Source of the DNA: Aliiglaciecola sp. 3_MG-2023
Lineage (GTDB): Bacteria > Pseudomonadota > Gammaproteobacteria > Enterobacterales > Alteromonadaceae
Assembly: GCF_030548205.1 (NCBI RefSeq)
Contig: NZ_JAUORV010000001.1
Location: 124,001-188,000 of the forward strand
DNA length: 64,000 nucleotides
Direction: 5' to 3'
Shown here one piece after another: positions 7,973 to 18,078 of this stretch (position 1 is its first letter; every line of letters begins with the position of its first letter). The notes below the pieces were generated by a model. That model made no database searches and had not been told where the DNA came from. It saw only the letters and a program-made list of their open reading frames with translations. Position numbers and translations under genes: made by a program.

Positions 7973-9199
7973 CTAGATGTAATCAAACAAGGTAAGCCCT
8001 GTTACTCTGGAAAAAGTAGCCTGGGCAGCTTGTAAAGCCGTTTCTTGTTTACTCAATTCAGATACGGCTTCTGCATAATCCACATCTTCAATATTTGCCC
8101 GGGCTGTTTTATTGGCAATTTCAAGATCCAAATTCGATTCATAAACAGATTCTGCTACATTCATGCGTCCACCTAAAGATGAAGTTGCATTGGCTAAAGA
8201 TTTTGAGCCGTTATCAATTCCAACCAATGCATCAGCAATTGCCTCATTCAGTCCTTTATCACTTAAATCACCGGCATTTAACGCCAAATAAAAATTGTTT
8301 AAGGTTTCCGCGATATTATTTTTTTCCGGCTTATCAAGTTGAAAGTCAAAAGTATCCCCTACACTTCCTTCTAGATTGAACTCAATACCTTTAAATACAA
8401 ATGGTTCGCCAGAAGTAAAATTGACGGTGTCAATGATGTCCCCAGTACCAACATTTTCAATTTGAACTTGATTACCCGCAATAATCGTCCCTTGAAATTG
8501 ATTATTCGCTGCGGTCACCGCGTCATAATTATTTTCATGAAATTTATCAAAAGCGGATTGTTCACTAATGACAGAAGAAAATGATGCCAGTCCACTGTCC
8601 CCAGTAACGCTGAAATTAAGTCTTGCCAGAACGTTTTCAAATACCGACTTTCCTGAGCTATTAGACTGAATATTCATCGCATCTGATACTTGGATGTGCT
8701 TAACGCCATCATCCCCAGAAAACGTGTATTTTTGATCTGCCGCTGATGGGTTGTAGGTAAATGCTTCAGTTTGAGACTGATAGCCAGCAAATATATACTC
8801 GCCATTGGAATTTTGGGTATTCATGAGACTAAATACTTCATCTCGAATTGCGCCAATCTCTATGCCGATGGCCTGCAAATCAGATTCATCGTATACGCCA
8901 TTTCCAGATTGGATCATCAATTGTCTGGCTTTATCCAACGCGTTATTAATATTGCTAAGAACCACCTCTTCCTGTTGCAATGAATTAGTCAGTAAATCGT
9001 TATTACGCTTGTATTGTGTAATTTTGTCGAGATCTTCAGTGAGTCTAACCACCTGCGCGGCACCCACAGGATCATCCGAAGGTCGCAACAACTTTTTCCC
9101 TGATGAGAGTTGCTGTTGAACATCTGATAAAGTTCCCTGATTTTGCGTAATTGTATTAATACTGCGGTCATACAACTGGTTTGTGGATATTCTAGCCAT
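7973..9199 (-). CDS. flgL: Flagellar hook-filament junction protein FlgL (HAP3)
   Basis: A 408-residue flagellin-like protein. The N-terminus RISTNQLYDRSINTI...LSSGKKLLRPSDDPVGA and C-terminus IEDVDYAEAVSELSKQE are diagnostic of FlgL. It forms the second junction ring between hook (via FlgK) and filament and is exported by the flagellar secretion system. It lies 8 bp after flgK and is the last gene of the flgFGHIJKL run. The length is within the range for Vibrio-type FlgL, longer than the enterobacterial protein (about 317 residues) through a larger central domain. Confidence 0.95.
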   Translation of the reverse strand: MARISTNQLYDRSINTITQNQGTLSDVQQQLSSGKKLLRPSDDPVGAAQVVRLTEDLDKITQYKRNNDLLTNSLQQEEVVLSNINNALDKARQLMIQSGNGVYDESDLQAIGIEIGAIRDEVFSLMNTQNSNGEYIFAGYQSQTEAFTYNPSAADQKYTFSGDDGVKHIQVSDAMNIQSNSSGKSVFENVLARLNFSVTGDSGLASFSSVISEQSAFDKFHENNYDAVTAANNQFQGTIIAGNQVQIENVGTGDIIDTVNFTSGEPFVFKGIEFNLEGSVGDTFDFQLDKPEKNNIAETLNNFYLALNAGDLSDKGLNEAIADALVGIDNGSKSLANATSSLGGRMNVAESVYESNLDLEIANKTARANIEDVDYAEAVSELSKQETALQAAQATFSRVTGLTLFDYI

Positions 9200-9207
9200 A
9201 GTACAAT

Positions 9208-11304
9208 TTACCTTGTAGCACTATAAATGGTGTCAAATAATTCGCTTGCGGTAGTTAATATTCTTGCTGCCGCCGCATAGGTTTGCTGAAAGCGGATCAA
9301 GTTTGCCGCTTCTTCATCTAGATTCACACCAGACACGGATTGAAACCAATCGCTGGACTGGGTTTGCATCGCTTGTGCAGCCTGCATCGAAATATCTGCA
9401 GACGCCGTTTTAGCACCAATATCACTGACAATATTGGCGTATGATTCGTGGAATGTGATCAAATTTCCGACATTATTATTACTTTGTTGCATGATATCCA
9501 CGTCTTGTAGACCAGCCAACTTTAAACCATTGCGATTATCATCTACCCCATCGGTGTTGTAGTTAATGGTAAACTCATCGCCCGCCACAGGTGTACCTTG
9601 TAGACTAAAATCATAGCCAGGAAAATCCGTCAAAGCAGAAAATGGCCAACTACCATCACTTGCCGCTTGTTCCATTAAATTATTGTAGTCAGTCACACCA
9701 GAAATCACGACTAATGATGCACCGGATTCATCAAAAATTTCGAATTCAGATTCGCTATTGAACACGATACGTGCCGGGCTGCCGCTAACAAAACCTCCAC
9801 TACCGTCAAAAGCGGATGCCTGAGGATCAGTCAAAGTGCTATCAACAAAGGTGTTAGTGACAGTCGAATCAGTTAAACGTGCATCACCTAAATTATCCAA
9901 ATTACTATCGACACGAAATGGCGAAGCTAAAGCAATATCCTCAGGTCTGGTCATAACCACTTCAATTGATTGGGCTGTGCTTTTTGTTGGTTGGAATAAA
10001 TATCGATCTCCCACTGCGTAACTATCGCCATTGGGAAATTCGAGTTCCAAACCACCGATCACTTCAGTAAAGCTATCGGCCTGCGCATCCAAACCCGTAT
10101 AAGATTGTGTTATGGCATTACCGTCTATATCAGTCACATAAGAGCCATCAGGGTTGACTAAGGTAACACTGATATCAACCGTATCGGGAGAACCGGGCGT
10201 GGTGCCGGTGATCTCCACCAAATAATCAGCAGCGGTAATTTTACTGGCGCCATCTTCGGTCATTCTGCCGTTCATGGTTAACGATAAATCAGAATTTGCC
10301 GAATAATTCAAACCTTGAAACTCTGGATTAGAAAATATGTTAACGCCTAGTTGGCCATCATAATCCATCCCTAGTCTATTCTGCTGATTTACGGCGCTAG
10401 TTAAGGCCATGGAAATTTGCCCGAGCTCTCGCTGCCCTTCAGCCAAAATCTCATCACGATAACGAAATAAACCGCCCATTTGTCCACCTAAGTTTTGCTC
10501 TGGTAGTCTTAACGTTGTAGGTTTTCCGGTGCTAGCTAAAAACAAATTTCGGTAATCGGGGTCAGGATCGCCACTTAGCTGAAACAAATTAAAAGATCCA
10601 TCTTCCAGCACCAATGATTCACCAGAGGTTAAGTTCACCATCAATGAACCGTCATCGTTACCGTTATCACGGGTCTCAATGGACATTATCTCGGCTAATT
10701 CTAAAATTGCGTTATCACGTTGATTTTTGAGTACGCCGGGTTCATCAAATAAGTTGTTGCCTTCGGCTATTCGAATATTCGCGTTAAGGTCGGCTATGGT
10801 TTCAATTAGCTTATTCGCGGTATCTATGGTGGACTCTAATTCTAAATTGAGCTCTTTTTCCTTGTTGTCCATAAATTGCGACAAGGTACTCACCTGGCCC
10901 ACCAAGGCATTGGCTTCGCCCAATACGAGTTGTCGAGCGGCCATATTTGTAGGTTCATCAGTGGCGGTTTGCAAAGAGCTAAAAAACCGACTCATGCTAC
11001 TTGAGATGCTATTTGCTTCACTGGCAAAAATGTCATCTAACACACTAGAGCGTTGAAAATACGTTTCAAATTCACTTACTTGGGTGGTGTCTCGGCGCAG
11101 TTGATTTTGCGCAAACGTATCTAAAACACGTTCAGTGGTACCGCGGCCAACCCCTCCAACCAATTGGCTTTCGAAGGTTGTGCGTTCGCGAACATAGCCT
11201 TCGGAATTAACGTTGGCAATATTATTACTGGTGGTGGCGAGCAATTGATTGCTTGCCCTAACACCGCTGGTCGCAATAGTGTATAAATCGGCAGCTCTGA
11301 TCAT
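9208..11304 (-). CDS. flgK: Flagellar hook-associated protein 1 FlgK
   Basis: A 698-residue protein. The N-terminal rod/hook motif is present (ATSGVRASNQLLATTSNNIANVNSEGYVR in the first 45 residues, i.e. the ANN-type flagellar rod signature), and the C-terminus has GVNLDEEAANLIRFQQTYAAAARI, the classic FlgK ending. It forms the first ring of the hook-filament junction. It is about 150 residues longer than the E. coli protein, owing to an expanded acidic, Asp/Gly/Ser-rich central region (roughly 330-590), as is common in marine relatives. It follows flgJ by 24 bp in one operon. Confidence 0.95.
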   Translation of the reverse strand: MIRAADLYTIATSGVRASNQLLATTSNNIANVNSEGYVRERTTFESQLVGGVGRGTTERVLDTFAQNQLRRDTTQVSEFETYFQRSSVLDDIFASEANSISSSMSRFFSSLQTATDEPTNMAARQLVLGEANALVGQVSTLSQFMDNKEKELNLELESTIDTANKLIETIADLNANIRIAEGNNLFDEPGVLKNQRDNAILELAEIMSIETRDNGNDDGSLMVNLTSGESLVLEDGSFNLFQLSGDPDPDYRNLFLASTGKPTTLRLPEQNLGGQMGGLFRYRDEILAEGQRELGQISMALTSAVNQQNRLGMDYDGQLGVNIFSNPEFQGLNYSANSDLSLTMNGRMTEDGASKITAADYLVEITGTTPGSPDTVDISVTLVNPDGSYVTDIDGNAITQSYTGLDAQADSFTEVIGGLELEFPNGDSYAVGDRYLFQPTKSTAQSIEVVMTRPEDIALASPFRVDSNLDNLGDARLTDSTVTNTFVDSTLTDPQASAFDGSGGFVSGSPARIVFNSESEFEIFDESGASLVVISGVTDYNNLMEQAASDGSWPFSALTDFPGYDFSLQGTPVAGDEFTINYNTDGVDDNRNGLKLAGLQDVDIMQQSNNNVGNLITFHESYANIVSDIGAKTASADISMQAAQAMQTQSSDWFQSVSGVNLDEEAANLIRFQQTYAAAARILTTASELFDTIYSATR

Positions 11305-11328
11305 CTTTTTAACTCCCGCGAAAAACTG

Positions 11329-12351
11329 TTATTGCGCATTTTGTTTGCCAAACCCTAGTGTAGAAAACGCTGACTTAAAGGTGTCGCTATTCAATACCGA
11401 CAGAATTTTATTAGCGTATTGAGGGTCGGTAGCGTATCCAGCGGTTTGTAGCGCACTGAAATACGCTTCAGGGTCATTCACGTTTTCTAACGCTTGTTGG
11501 TATCTTGGGTTGTCCGTTACAAAAGAAACATAATCTTTTAGACCATCGGCAAAAGAGTCATAGGTTCTAAACTGCGCTTTTTGTTGTTTAGCCACACCTT
11601 GATCAAATTCAACAGTATTGATTGCAGTGGTCTCTCCTTGCCAGCGATTGTCCGCTTTGATGCCAAACAAGTTGTGGGTATTTTGTCCACTTCCCGTATG
11701 GATCATGTATTGCCCCCACCCTGTCTCCACTGCAGCTTGAGCCAACAACGCTTTAGGATCGATACCCATTTTTTGAGCGATTTCTTGTGCATGGGGTAGC
11801 AAAGTTTGCATAAACTCCGACGGAGACGCAAAAGCACTTTGTTTAGTCGCACTCTGTTTAGGCGCATTTTGCATCGCTGAATTTTGTTGCATGACACTTT
11901 GATTAGTCTGTAAGGGATCATTATGACTTAGAGGAGCTGCGTACTCTTTAGCCCTCTGATGAACCATATTCATCAAATTGGCGTTATCCCTAACCGCACT
12001 GGCAGGCATAAAACCGTTTTCACCGGGACTAAGTTGTTGCACAATCAACTCAGCAATCCCCACTCCTCCACGAGACGACAAATCAACGGCTAATTGCTGA
12101 TCATGCATATCGCGATAAAACTTAACTTGCTGAGAATTGAACGGACTCTCTTTGTCAGCCAACGCATCTTGTGCTTTTCGCATTGATTTGAGCATCATTT
12201 GTACAAATATGGCTTCAAATTGCTTAGCGGCTTCGTCTAATGCTTGTTTGTCACCACTTTGAGCTGCCTGACGCAAACTATCTATGCCCTTAAAATCATG
12301 GACATTGCGCGACATTTCTAGTTGTTGATCAATGTGGTTGTTCATTTCCAT
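11329..12351 (-). CDS. flgJ: Peptidoglycan hydrolase / rod cap FlgJ
   Basis: A 340-residue two-domain protein. The N-terminal part (FEAIFVQMMLKSMRKAQ, about 45-65) is the rod-binding scaffold. The C-terminal part from about residue 175 is a glucosaminidase domain with LLAQAAVETGWGQY carrying the catalytic Glu and a NLFGIKAD motif. It opens the peptidoglycan locally and caps the growing rod in the periplasm. A Gln/Asn-rich linker (about 135-170) joins the domains. A second ATG two codons downstream (12345) is an equally possible start. It lies between flgI and flgK, the normal place. Confidence 0.94.
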   Translation of the reverse strand: MEMNNHIDQQLEMSRNVHDFKGIDSLRQAAQSGDKQALDEAAKQFEAIFVQMMLKSMRKAQDALADKESPFNSQQVKFYRDMHDQQLAVDLSSRGGVGIAELIVQQLSPGENGFMPASAVRDNANLMNMVHQRAKEYAAPLSHNDPLQTNQSVMQQNSAMQNAPKQSATKQSAFASPSEFMQTLLPHAQEIAQKMGIDPKALLAQAAVETGWGQYMIHTGSGQNTHNLFGIKADNRWQGETTAINTVEFDQGVAKQQKAQFRTYDSFADGLKDYVSFVTDNPRYQQALENVNDPEAYFSALQTAGYATDPQYANKILSVLNSDTFKSAFSTLGFGKQNAQ

Positions 12352-12376
12352 AATAAATTCACTGATTCACAAGCAA

Positions 12377-13501
12377 TTAAATAACGATTAGCTCGCCTTG
12401 TAAGGCGCCAGCTTGTTGTAAGGCTTCAAGAATCGCCATTAAATCACCAGGTGCAGCGCCCACTTCGTTAACCGCACGAACTAATTCATCTAAACTCACA
12501 CCTGGGTCAAATTTAAACATTCGACTATCATCCAAACTCACATCAACAATCGACTGATTAGTAACAGCAGTTTGCCCTTGGGCAAGTGCATTGGGTTGCG
12601 AAACCGTCTGATATTCTGAAATTGTGACCGTAAGGCCACCATGGGTTATTGCAGCTGGCAATAAACGTACATCTTTGCCAATCACAATAGTGCCTGTGCG
12701 GCTATTAATAATGACTTTTGCTGGCGCATCAGCTGGGGTAAACGTGAAGTTTTCCAAAGTCGCGACGAAACTCACCCTCTGCCCCACATCTCGAGGCGCA
12801 GAAACTCTCACCGAAGCGGCATCAATGGGCGTAGCTATCATATAGCCCATTTCAGGATCAGCGCCCAAACGCTGATTAATGGTGTCTGCCAAAGATTTGG
12901 CGGTGGAAAAATCTGGATAGTTCAAATTCAGGGTTAAGAAATCATTTTGCATCAAGCCACTAGGAACGGCTCGTTCCACCAAAGCGCCATTAACGATACG
13001 CCCGACAGTAGGGGTATTGGACACAATTTTAGAGCCATCAGCCCCTTCTGCACCAAAACCACTGACCACTAGACTGCCTTGTGCTACGGCATAGACTTTG
13101 CCATCCAAGCCTTTTAAAAATGTTTGTAATAAGGTGCCGCCACGCAAGCTGGCCGCCTCACCCACTGATGAGACCGTAACATCTATTGTTTGCCCAGGTT
13201 TCATGAACGCCGGTAATTCAGCATGAACCGCCACAGCTGCCACATTCTTGATTTTTGGTTTTACGGTTGAAGATAGGCTAATCCCAAAATTACTTAACAT
13301 AGTTCGGAAACTTTGTTCGGTAAACGGACTTTGCTCGCCGGTGCCAGGTAAACCCACAACTAAGCCATATCCAACTAGCTGGTTACTTCGCACCCCTTGA
13401 ATAGAAGCAAGATCTTTAATTCGCTGTGCATGGGCAAATGGAGTCACTAGCACCACCATCAGCAAATAAATAAGAGATGAACGTAAGGTTGAAGTTTCCA
13501 T
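12377..13501 (-). CDS. flgI: Flagellar P-ring protein FlgI
   Basis: A 374-residue periplasmic protein with a signal peptide ([18 protein letters not shown]) followed by [25 protein letters not shown], the FlgI signature. It forms the P-ring in the peptidoglycan layer. I place the start at the ATG at 13501, which overlaps the flgH stop (TAATG); an upstream in-frame GTG at 13516 would add five residues before the signal peptide. It shows no anomalies. Confidence 0.95.
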   Translation of the reverse strand: METSTLRSSLIYLLMVVLVTPFAHAQRIKDLASIQGVRSNQLVGYGLVVGLPGTGEQSPFTEQSFRTMLSNFGISLSSTVKPKIKNVAAVAVHAELPAFMKPGQTIDVTVSSVGEAASLRGGTLLQTFLKGLDGKVYAVAQGSLVVSGFGAEGADGSKIVSNTPTVGRIVNGALVERAVPSGLMQNDFLTLNLNYPDFSTAKSLADTINQRLGADPEMGYMIATPIDAASVRVSAPRDVGQRVSFVATLENFTFTPADAPAKVIINSRTGTIVIGKDVRLLPAAITHGGLTVTISEYQTVSQPNALAQGQTAVTNQSIVDVSLDDSRMFKFDPGVSLDELVRAVNEVGAAPGDLMAILEALQQAGALQGELIVI

Positions 13502-14190
13502 TAAAACGGCCACCACTGTGAAGAGAAGAATTTATTCAACCAGCCTTGTTTTTGCGCATTCGCAAAGGTACCCGTGCCACTGTATTGAATACGTGCATTG
13601 GCAATTTTGGTTGAAACGATTTCATTGGTGGGACTAATATCAGCGGGACGTACAACTCCCGTTAAGCGGATATACTCATCGCCATTGTTTAAGGTTAACC
13701 ATTTTTCGCCACGTACAACTAAATTTTGATTGGGTAAAACTTGTATAACGGTTACCGAAATATTACCGCTCAAATTATTACTTTGGTTCGCTTGGGCATC
13801 GCCTGTGAATTCGTTGTCGGCCCCCACACCTAGCTGGATACTTTGACCGCCAATGTTAACTGCTTCGCCACCTAAACCAATGACAGTATCAACATTAACA
13901 TCTGTCTCTTTCGAGGTTGTTGTACCAGCAGATTTGGTAGCACTGGTATTTTCTTGCAGATTCACCGTAATAATATCGCCGATGCGTCGCGCTTTAACAT
14001 CGGAATAAATACTGTTTGCCATGTCTGCCTGAAAAATTGCGCCATCTTGAGTTAGCTTTTGACGAGGCATATCTGGGATCACTGGTGCATAACTTGGATC
14101 ATTAGGCGAAGGCCCTGCAATGGGAGAACTTACGCAGCCGCTAAGAACCAATGCACTCAGTGTAAATAGAATATAAGCGAACCTAGTCAT
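13501..14190 (-). CDS. flgH: Flagellar L-ring lipoprotein FlgH
   Basis: A 229-residue outer-membrane lipoprotein. The signal peptide ends in lipobox LVLSGC (Cys about residue 18). The FlgH core includes [23 protein letters not shown] and RVVLPN-type segments ([14 protein letters not shown]), with [15 protein letters not shown] near the C-terminus. It assembles the L-ring bushing around the distal rod. ATG 14190 is chosen because it puts the positively charged residue right before the hydrophobic signal; an upstream GTG at 14202 overlaps the flgG stop. Confidence 0.95.
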   Translation of the reverse strand: MTRFAYILFTLSALVLSGCVSSPIAGPSPNDPSYAPVIPDMPRQKLTQDGAIFQADMANSIYSDVKARRIGDIITVNLQENTSATKSAGTTTSKETDVNVDTVIGLGGEAVNIGGQSIQLGVGADNEFTGDAQANQSNNLSGNISVTVIQVLPNQNLVVRGEKWLTLNNGDEYIRLTGVVRPADISPTNEIVSTKIANARIQYSGTGTFANAQKQGWLNKFFSSQWWPF

Positions 14191-14201
14191 AATTAACCCC
14201 A

Positions 14202-14990
14202 CTATAGTTGCTGAATCACCTGACCCAACATCTGGTCAACGGATGAAATCACTTTTGAGTTCATTTCATACAGTCTCTGACTTTCAATTAAGTTAACCAA
14301 TTCTTCGGTGACGTTAACATTGGAAGTCTCTAACGCGCCCTGAACCACAGTGCCTAACCCTTCCAGTCCTGGCACTCCTTGTATAGGTGCACCGCTTACT
14401 GCAGTTTCAACATACAAATTTTGACCAATTGGCTGCAACCCAGTTGGATTAATGAAGTTCGATAAACTCAATTGCCCCAACACTGTGGGATCGGCTTGGC
14501 CACGAATAGAAGCTGATATTTCGCCATCTTGTGAAATGGTTATTTGCTGAGCATCTTCAGGGATTGTGATATTTGGCTGCAATAAAAAACCTGCGCCTGG
14601 TGTCACAATTTGTCCTTGATCATCTAAGGTAAATTGCCCGTTTCGGGTATAGGCAATACTGCCGTCAGGTTGAAGAATTTCGAAAAATCCGTGCCCTTGA
14701 ATTGACATATCTAAGGCGTTATCAGTGGTCAGCATATTGCCTTGGGTATGAGATTTTTGGGTAGCAACAACTTTACTACCTGCACCTAACATTAACCCCG
14801 ATGGCAACTCAGTATCCGCCGAAGAGCGACCGCCTGGTTGATTAATATTTTGATAGAGTAAATCTTCGAAGATCGCTCTATCCTTTTTAAATCCCACTGT
14901 ACTGGCGTTCGCCAAGTTATTAGAGATCACCGATACATCTGTTTGTGCTGCATCAAGTCCGGTTTTACTTATCCAAAGTGCTGGGTGCAT
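14202..14990 (-). CDS. flgG: Flagellar distal rod protein FlgG
   Basis: A 262-residue rod protein, exactly the usual FlgG length. The N-terminus LWISKTGLDAAQTDVSVISNNLANASTVGFK is the flagellar basal-body rod motif, and the C-terminus SNVNVTEELVNLIESQRLYEMN is the matching terminal helix. It forms the distal rod crossing the periplasm and outer membrane. GGAGGTG precedes the ATG. It sits between flgF and flgH in the standard order, which confirms the FlgG rather than FlgF assignment. Confidence 0.96.
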   Translation of the reverse strand: MHPALWISKTGLDAAQTDVSVISNNLANASTVGFKKDRAIFEDLLYQNINQPGGRSSADTELPSGLMLGAGSKVVATQKSHTQGNMLTTDNALDMSIQGHGFFEILQPDGSIAYTRNGQFTLDDQGQIVTPGAGFLLQPNITIPEDAQQITISQDGEISASIRGQADPTVLGQLSLSNFINPTGLQPIGQNLYVETAVSGAPIQGVPGLEGLGTVVQGALETSNVNVTEELVNLIESQRLYEMNSKVISSVDQMLGQVIQQL

Positions 14991-15019
14991 TATTCACCTC
15001 CGCTATTTAATGTTTAGTA

Positions 15020-15763
15020 CTAAATTATTCTAAGTAGTTGATTGCCGCGCGTGTCTAACGTGTCGGCCTTTTTCATCATTTTCACTTGCAATTCGTAATG
15101 ACGTTGTAAGCTGATCATATTCACCATCTCGTCGATGGCATTTACGTTACTGCCTTCAACCATTCCAGTACGAAGTCGCACGTTGATATCTTCATTCGCT
15201 TCTTGACCGTTTTTCAGTCGAAATAAACCGTCTTCCCCACGCTTCATATCCGCCACATTGGGGTTAACTAGCTTTAACCTGCCTACTTCTTCCAATACCG
15301 TTTCAGGCGCTCCCTGGGGTCGAACTGAAATGGTACCGTCGTTAGCAATATTGATATTCGAAAGTGGAATGGGCAAAAATATGCCACCAGCGTCCCCTAA
15401 CACTGAGTTTCCACTGGCATCTTCAAGACCGCCATCTGGCCCCAATTGAAGACTACCTGCTCGGGTATAAGCTTCATTGCCTTGGGCATCAATTACGCTA
15501 AGCCAACCATCACCTTGAATTGCCACGTCTAATTCGCGATCGGTTTGGATCATTGCGCCACCCGCATAATTATTGAAGGGTGATTCTGTCATTGAAAATA
15601 CCCGAGTCGGCAAACCTTCGCCGTATGCCGGCATGGCTCTCGCATTTTCCAACATGGCTTTAAAACCATTGGTTTGCGCATTGGCTAAATTATTTGCGCG
15701 CACAGCCGTGCCCAATAGGTCTTGGCTGGCTCCGCTGGCTGAAATATAGAGTAATTTATCCAT
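15020..15763 (-). CDS. flgF: Flagellar proximal rod protein FlgF
   Basis: A 247-residue rod protein with N-terminal DKLLYISASGASQDLLGTAVRANNLANAQTNGFK and C-terminal GSNVNAIDEMVNMISLQRHYE. It belongs to the same family as FlgG but has the FlgF-typical shorter middle and the RANNLANA variant. It builds the proximal rod. It is the first gene of the flgFGHIJKL operon: a terminator lies behind flgE and a sigma-54 site at 15801-15818 lies just upstream. Nothing unusual is seen. Confidence 0.95.
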   Translation of the reverse strand: MDKLLYISASGASQDLLGTAVRANNLANAQTNGFKAMLENARAMPAYGEGLPTRVFSMTESPFNNYAGGAMIQTDRELDVAIQGDGWLSVIDAQGNEAYTRAGSLQLGPDGGLEDASGNSVLGDAGGIFLPIPLSNINIANDGTISVRPQGAPETVLEEVGRLKLVNPNVADMKRGEDGLFRLKNGQEANEDINVRLRTGMVEGSNVNAIDEMVNMISLQRHYELQVKMMKKADTLDTRGNQLLRII

Positions 15764-15800
15764 GACAACTTATTGACTCTGGTTAACGTAACCTAAAGGA

Positions 15801-15818
15801 TTGCAATAAAGATGCCAT
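15801..15818 (-). promoter_or_regulatory. Sigma-54 promoter for the flgFGHIJKL operon
   Basis: On the minus strand TGGCAT-N5-TTGCA gives the invariant GG-N10-GC spacing (GG at 15816-15815, GC at 15804-15803). It is located about 40 bp upstream of flgF. Class-III sigma-54 control of rod and hook genes is established in polar flagellates. Confidence 0.82.
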
Positions 15819-15893
15819 CGGCACAGAAAATAGGGATTAAGATCACCCGAGTTCGACTAAATGATTAGCTAATGGGGATGCATTGAAAAACAA

Positions 15894-15926
15894 ACAAAAA
15901 AATACCGCTCGTATTGGAGCGGTATT
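15894..15926 (-). terminator. Intrinsic terminator after flgE
   Basis: ATACCGCTC (15902-15910) and GAGCGGTAT (15917-15925) form a 9-bp stem with a 6-nt loop. On the minus strand it is followed by a seven-base T run. It separates flgBCDE from flgF-L. Confidence 0.88.
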
Positions 15927-15943
15927 ATGAAACTCAAACTAAG

Positions 15944-17326
15944 TTATCGAATATTTAAGATAGTTTGATTAAGCTGATTATTCACCTCAAGAGCCCGTGA
16001 GTTGGCCTGGAAGTTCCGCTGAGCAATAATCATGTCAATCAATTCCGTGGTTAAATTCACATTCGCTTGCTCAAGTGCTGATGAATTAACATCTCCAAAG
16101 GTTCCTGTGGTCGCCTCACCTGCTAGGGCTTCACCAGACAAAATACTCTCTTTCCACTGGGTACTACTTTGTTGAGTTAACCCCTGTTCATTAGCGAAAC
16201 GAGCTAAAGCTACACGCACAACAGGCTCTGATGTACCGTTTGAGAAAGTGGCTCGAACTAATCCATCTGGGCCAATATCAATACCCGTGAGCCGCCCTAC
16301 TGCAAGTCCATCTTGCTCCAATGAAGTAACTTCGAACGAAGAGGCAAACTGAGTTGGCTCATCAGCAGTTGCACTGCCAGTTTCAAGTGCGAAGTTAGTT
16401 GTAATAGTCTGAGTTGCATCAGAACCGTTTATCAACGGCGGGTTACCTAACTGAACAGTCGTCACATCGCCGGTGGCAACAGGCGTACCATCACCATTCT
16501 GAATACCAATAAAATCACCGCCGCTGCTGAATTGCATTCTAAAACCGGAAACCGCATCTGCCCCCAATGATACTGAACCCGCTATATTATTCGGATCTGT
16601 ACCTGCTACGTTTTCAGTGTCACCTGCGGTATCAATGGCAGTGTCATCAACATAATTAACGACTACCCACTCATTGGTTGCAGCAGAGTCTTTCATAAAG
16701 TAGTAAGTCATTACATGGCTATCACCAAGGGAGTCGTATACGGTGATAGATGTAGCTGCGTTATAGGTAAGTGGATCGTCAGGATCAAAAAGGGTTATAT
16801 CTTTAGCATCATCACCTGCTGGCAAATTAAAGCGAGGTGAAACTTCGGTGGTTTGTTGTGGTGAGCCTGAAGAATCTGGAATTCTCACCGGAATAGTTGT
16901 GCTCAAAGCCACAGATGAAGACGTACCGTCAGCGTTAACCGGGAAGCCCATTAAATTATCACCGTTGGAGTTAACCACAAAGTTATCTTGATCAAGTTTA
17001 AACTGCCCAGCTCGCGTAAATGAAAAATCACGAGAGGTTATTTCAGGAGTAGTGGCAAAAAATCCGTTTCCAGTAATCGCCAGATCCAGTGCAGTATTGG
17101 TAAACTGAAGACTACCTTGAGAAAATTGCTGAGCAACATCTTGGGTTAATACCCCGTCACCTACTTTTGTATTGCCGGCTGCCAATAGCGACGAAGCATA
17201 GACGTCACCGAATTCAGCTCGCGATTCTTTAAAACCGACAGTATTTACGTTTGCAATATTATTTGCAGTGACATCTAGATCTTTTTGAGCAGCTGAAACA
17301 CCGCTTAATGCTATGTTAAAAGACAT
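15944..17326 (-). CDS. flgE: Flagellar hook protein FlgE
   Basis: A 460-residue protein with the N-terminal rod/hook motif (SFNIALSGVSAAQKDLDVTANNIANVNTVGFK) and C-terminal ANVNLTTELIDMIIAQRNFQANSRAL, both diagnostic for FlgE. It polymerises into the curved hook. The middle (about 150-350) is Thr/Asp/Gly-rich and variable, as expected for the surface-exposed hook domains. It follows flgD by 39 bp and is the last gene before the terminator at 15894. Confidence 0.96.
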   Translation of the reverse strand: MSFNIALSGVSAAQKDLDVTANNIANVNTVGFKESRAEFGDVYASSLLAAGNTKVGDGVLTQDVAQQFSQGSLQFTNTALDLAITGNGFFATTPEITSRDFSFTRAGQFKLDQDNFVVNSNGDNLMGFPVNADGTSSSVALSTTIPVRIPDSSGSPQQTTEVSPRFNLPAGDDAKDITLFDPDDPLTYNAATSITVYDSLGDSHVMTYYFMKDSAATNEWVVVNYVDDTAIDTAGDTENVAGTDPNNIAGSVSLGADAVSGFRMQFSSGGDFIGIQNGDGTPVATGDVTTVQLGNPPLINGSDATQTITTNFALETGSATADEPTQFASSFEVTSLEQDGLAVGRLTGIDIGPDGLVRATFSNGTSEPVVRVALARFANEQGLTQQSSTQWKESILSGEALAGEATTGTFGDVNSSALEQANVNLTTELIDMIIAQRNFQANSRALEVNNQLNQTILNIR

Positions 17327-17365
17327 CGTTTATTCTCTCCTAAACTAAAGGGCTAACATTTTTAA

Positions 17366-18052
17366 TTAACCACCGATTTGAATGACATCACTCAAATTGA
17401 CACTTGTTTCGCCATCCAAATTTAAAATGACACCTTGATTGTTACTTGCAAAACTGACGCTATCCACATGTCTATTAACCGCTGTGGGTAAAGTCGTCGA
17501 TTCTCCGTTTTGCGTACCTTGTGCATACACAGCATAATCGCCAGCAGGCAAATCATTGCCGTTTGCATCTTTACCATCCCATGAAAATTGAATATTTCCC
17601 GCGGTCTGCGTACCCGCATCAATGGTTTTAATTAATTCACCGGATGCTGATTCAATGGTAATTTGTAAGTCTTGGGTAGTCTGGTCGGTAATCACCACCC
17701 CTGTCACACCAGTGCTGGTATCACTTAAATGACCAACATTACCTTGCAATAACACATCTTGACCGATTAGGCTTGATGCCTGTAGCGCTTGGTTTGAAGT
17801 CATGCTAGTGGCAAACTCAGTAAATTTAGTATTCAATGAATCTATGCCCTCAGAAATACTGAAACTAGTCATTTGTGACACCATTTGATCATTGTCCACA
17901 GGTTTAGTGGGATCTTGATTCGCCAATTGCTCGGTGAGCAAAGAGAAAAAATCTTCCTGGCTTAACCGTTCATTACTACCATCATCAATTGGTACAGTTT
18001 CTTCTTGCACATACAGGTTAGAGTCTAATCCTGTTGTTTTTGATATTTCCAC
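17366..18052 (-). CDS. flgD: Flagellar hook assembly scaffold FlgD
   Basis: A 228-residue hook-cap protein. N-terminal LSQEDFFSLLTEQLANQDPTKPVDNDQMVSQMT is the FlgD signature, and the C-terminal half contains a FlgD Ig-like fold with FSWDGKDANGNDLPAGDYAVYA. It caps the growing hook and is displaced by FlgK. It lies between flgC and flgE, as in all flg operons. Confidence 0.95.
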   Translation of the reverse strand: MEISKTTGLDSNLYVQEETVPIDDGSNERLSQEDFFSLLTEQLANQDPTKPVDNDQMVSQMTSFSISEGIDSLNTKFTEFATSMTSNQALQASSLIGQDVLLQGNVGHLSDTSTGVTGVVITDQTTQDLQITIESASGELIKTIDAGTQTAGNIQFSWDGKDANGNDLPAGDYAVYAQGTQNGESTTLPTAVNRHVDSVSFASNNQGVILNLDGETSVNLSDVIQIGG

Positions 18053-18078
18053 GTTACTTTCCTCACTAAATCAGTGAT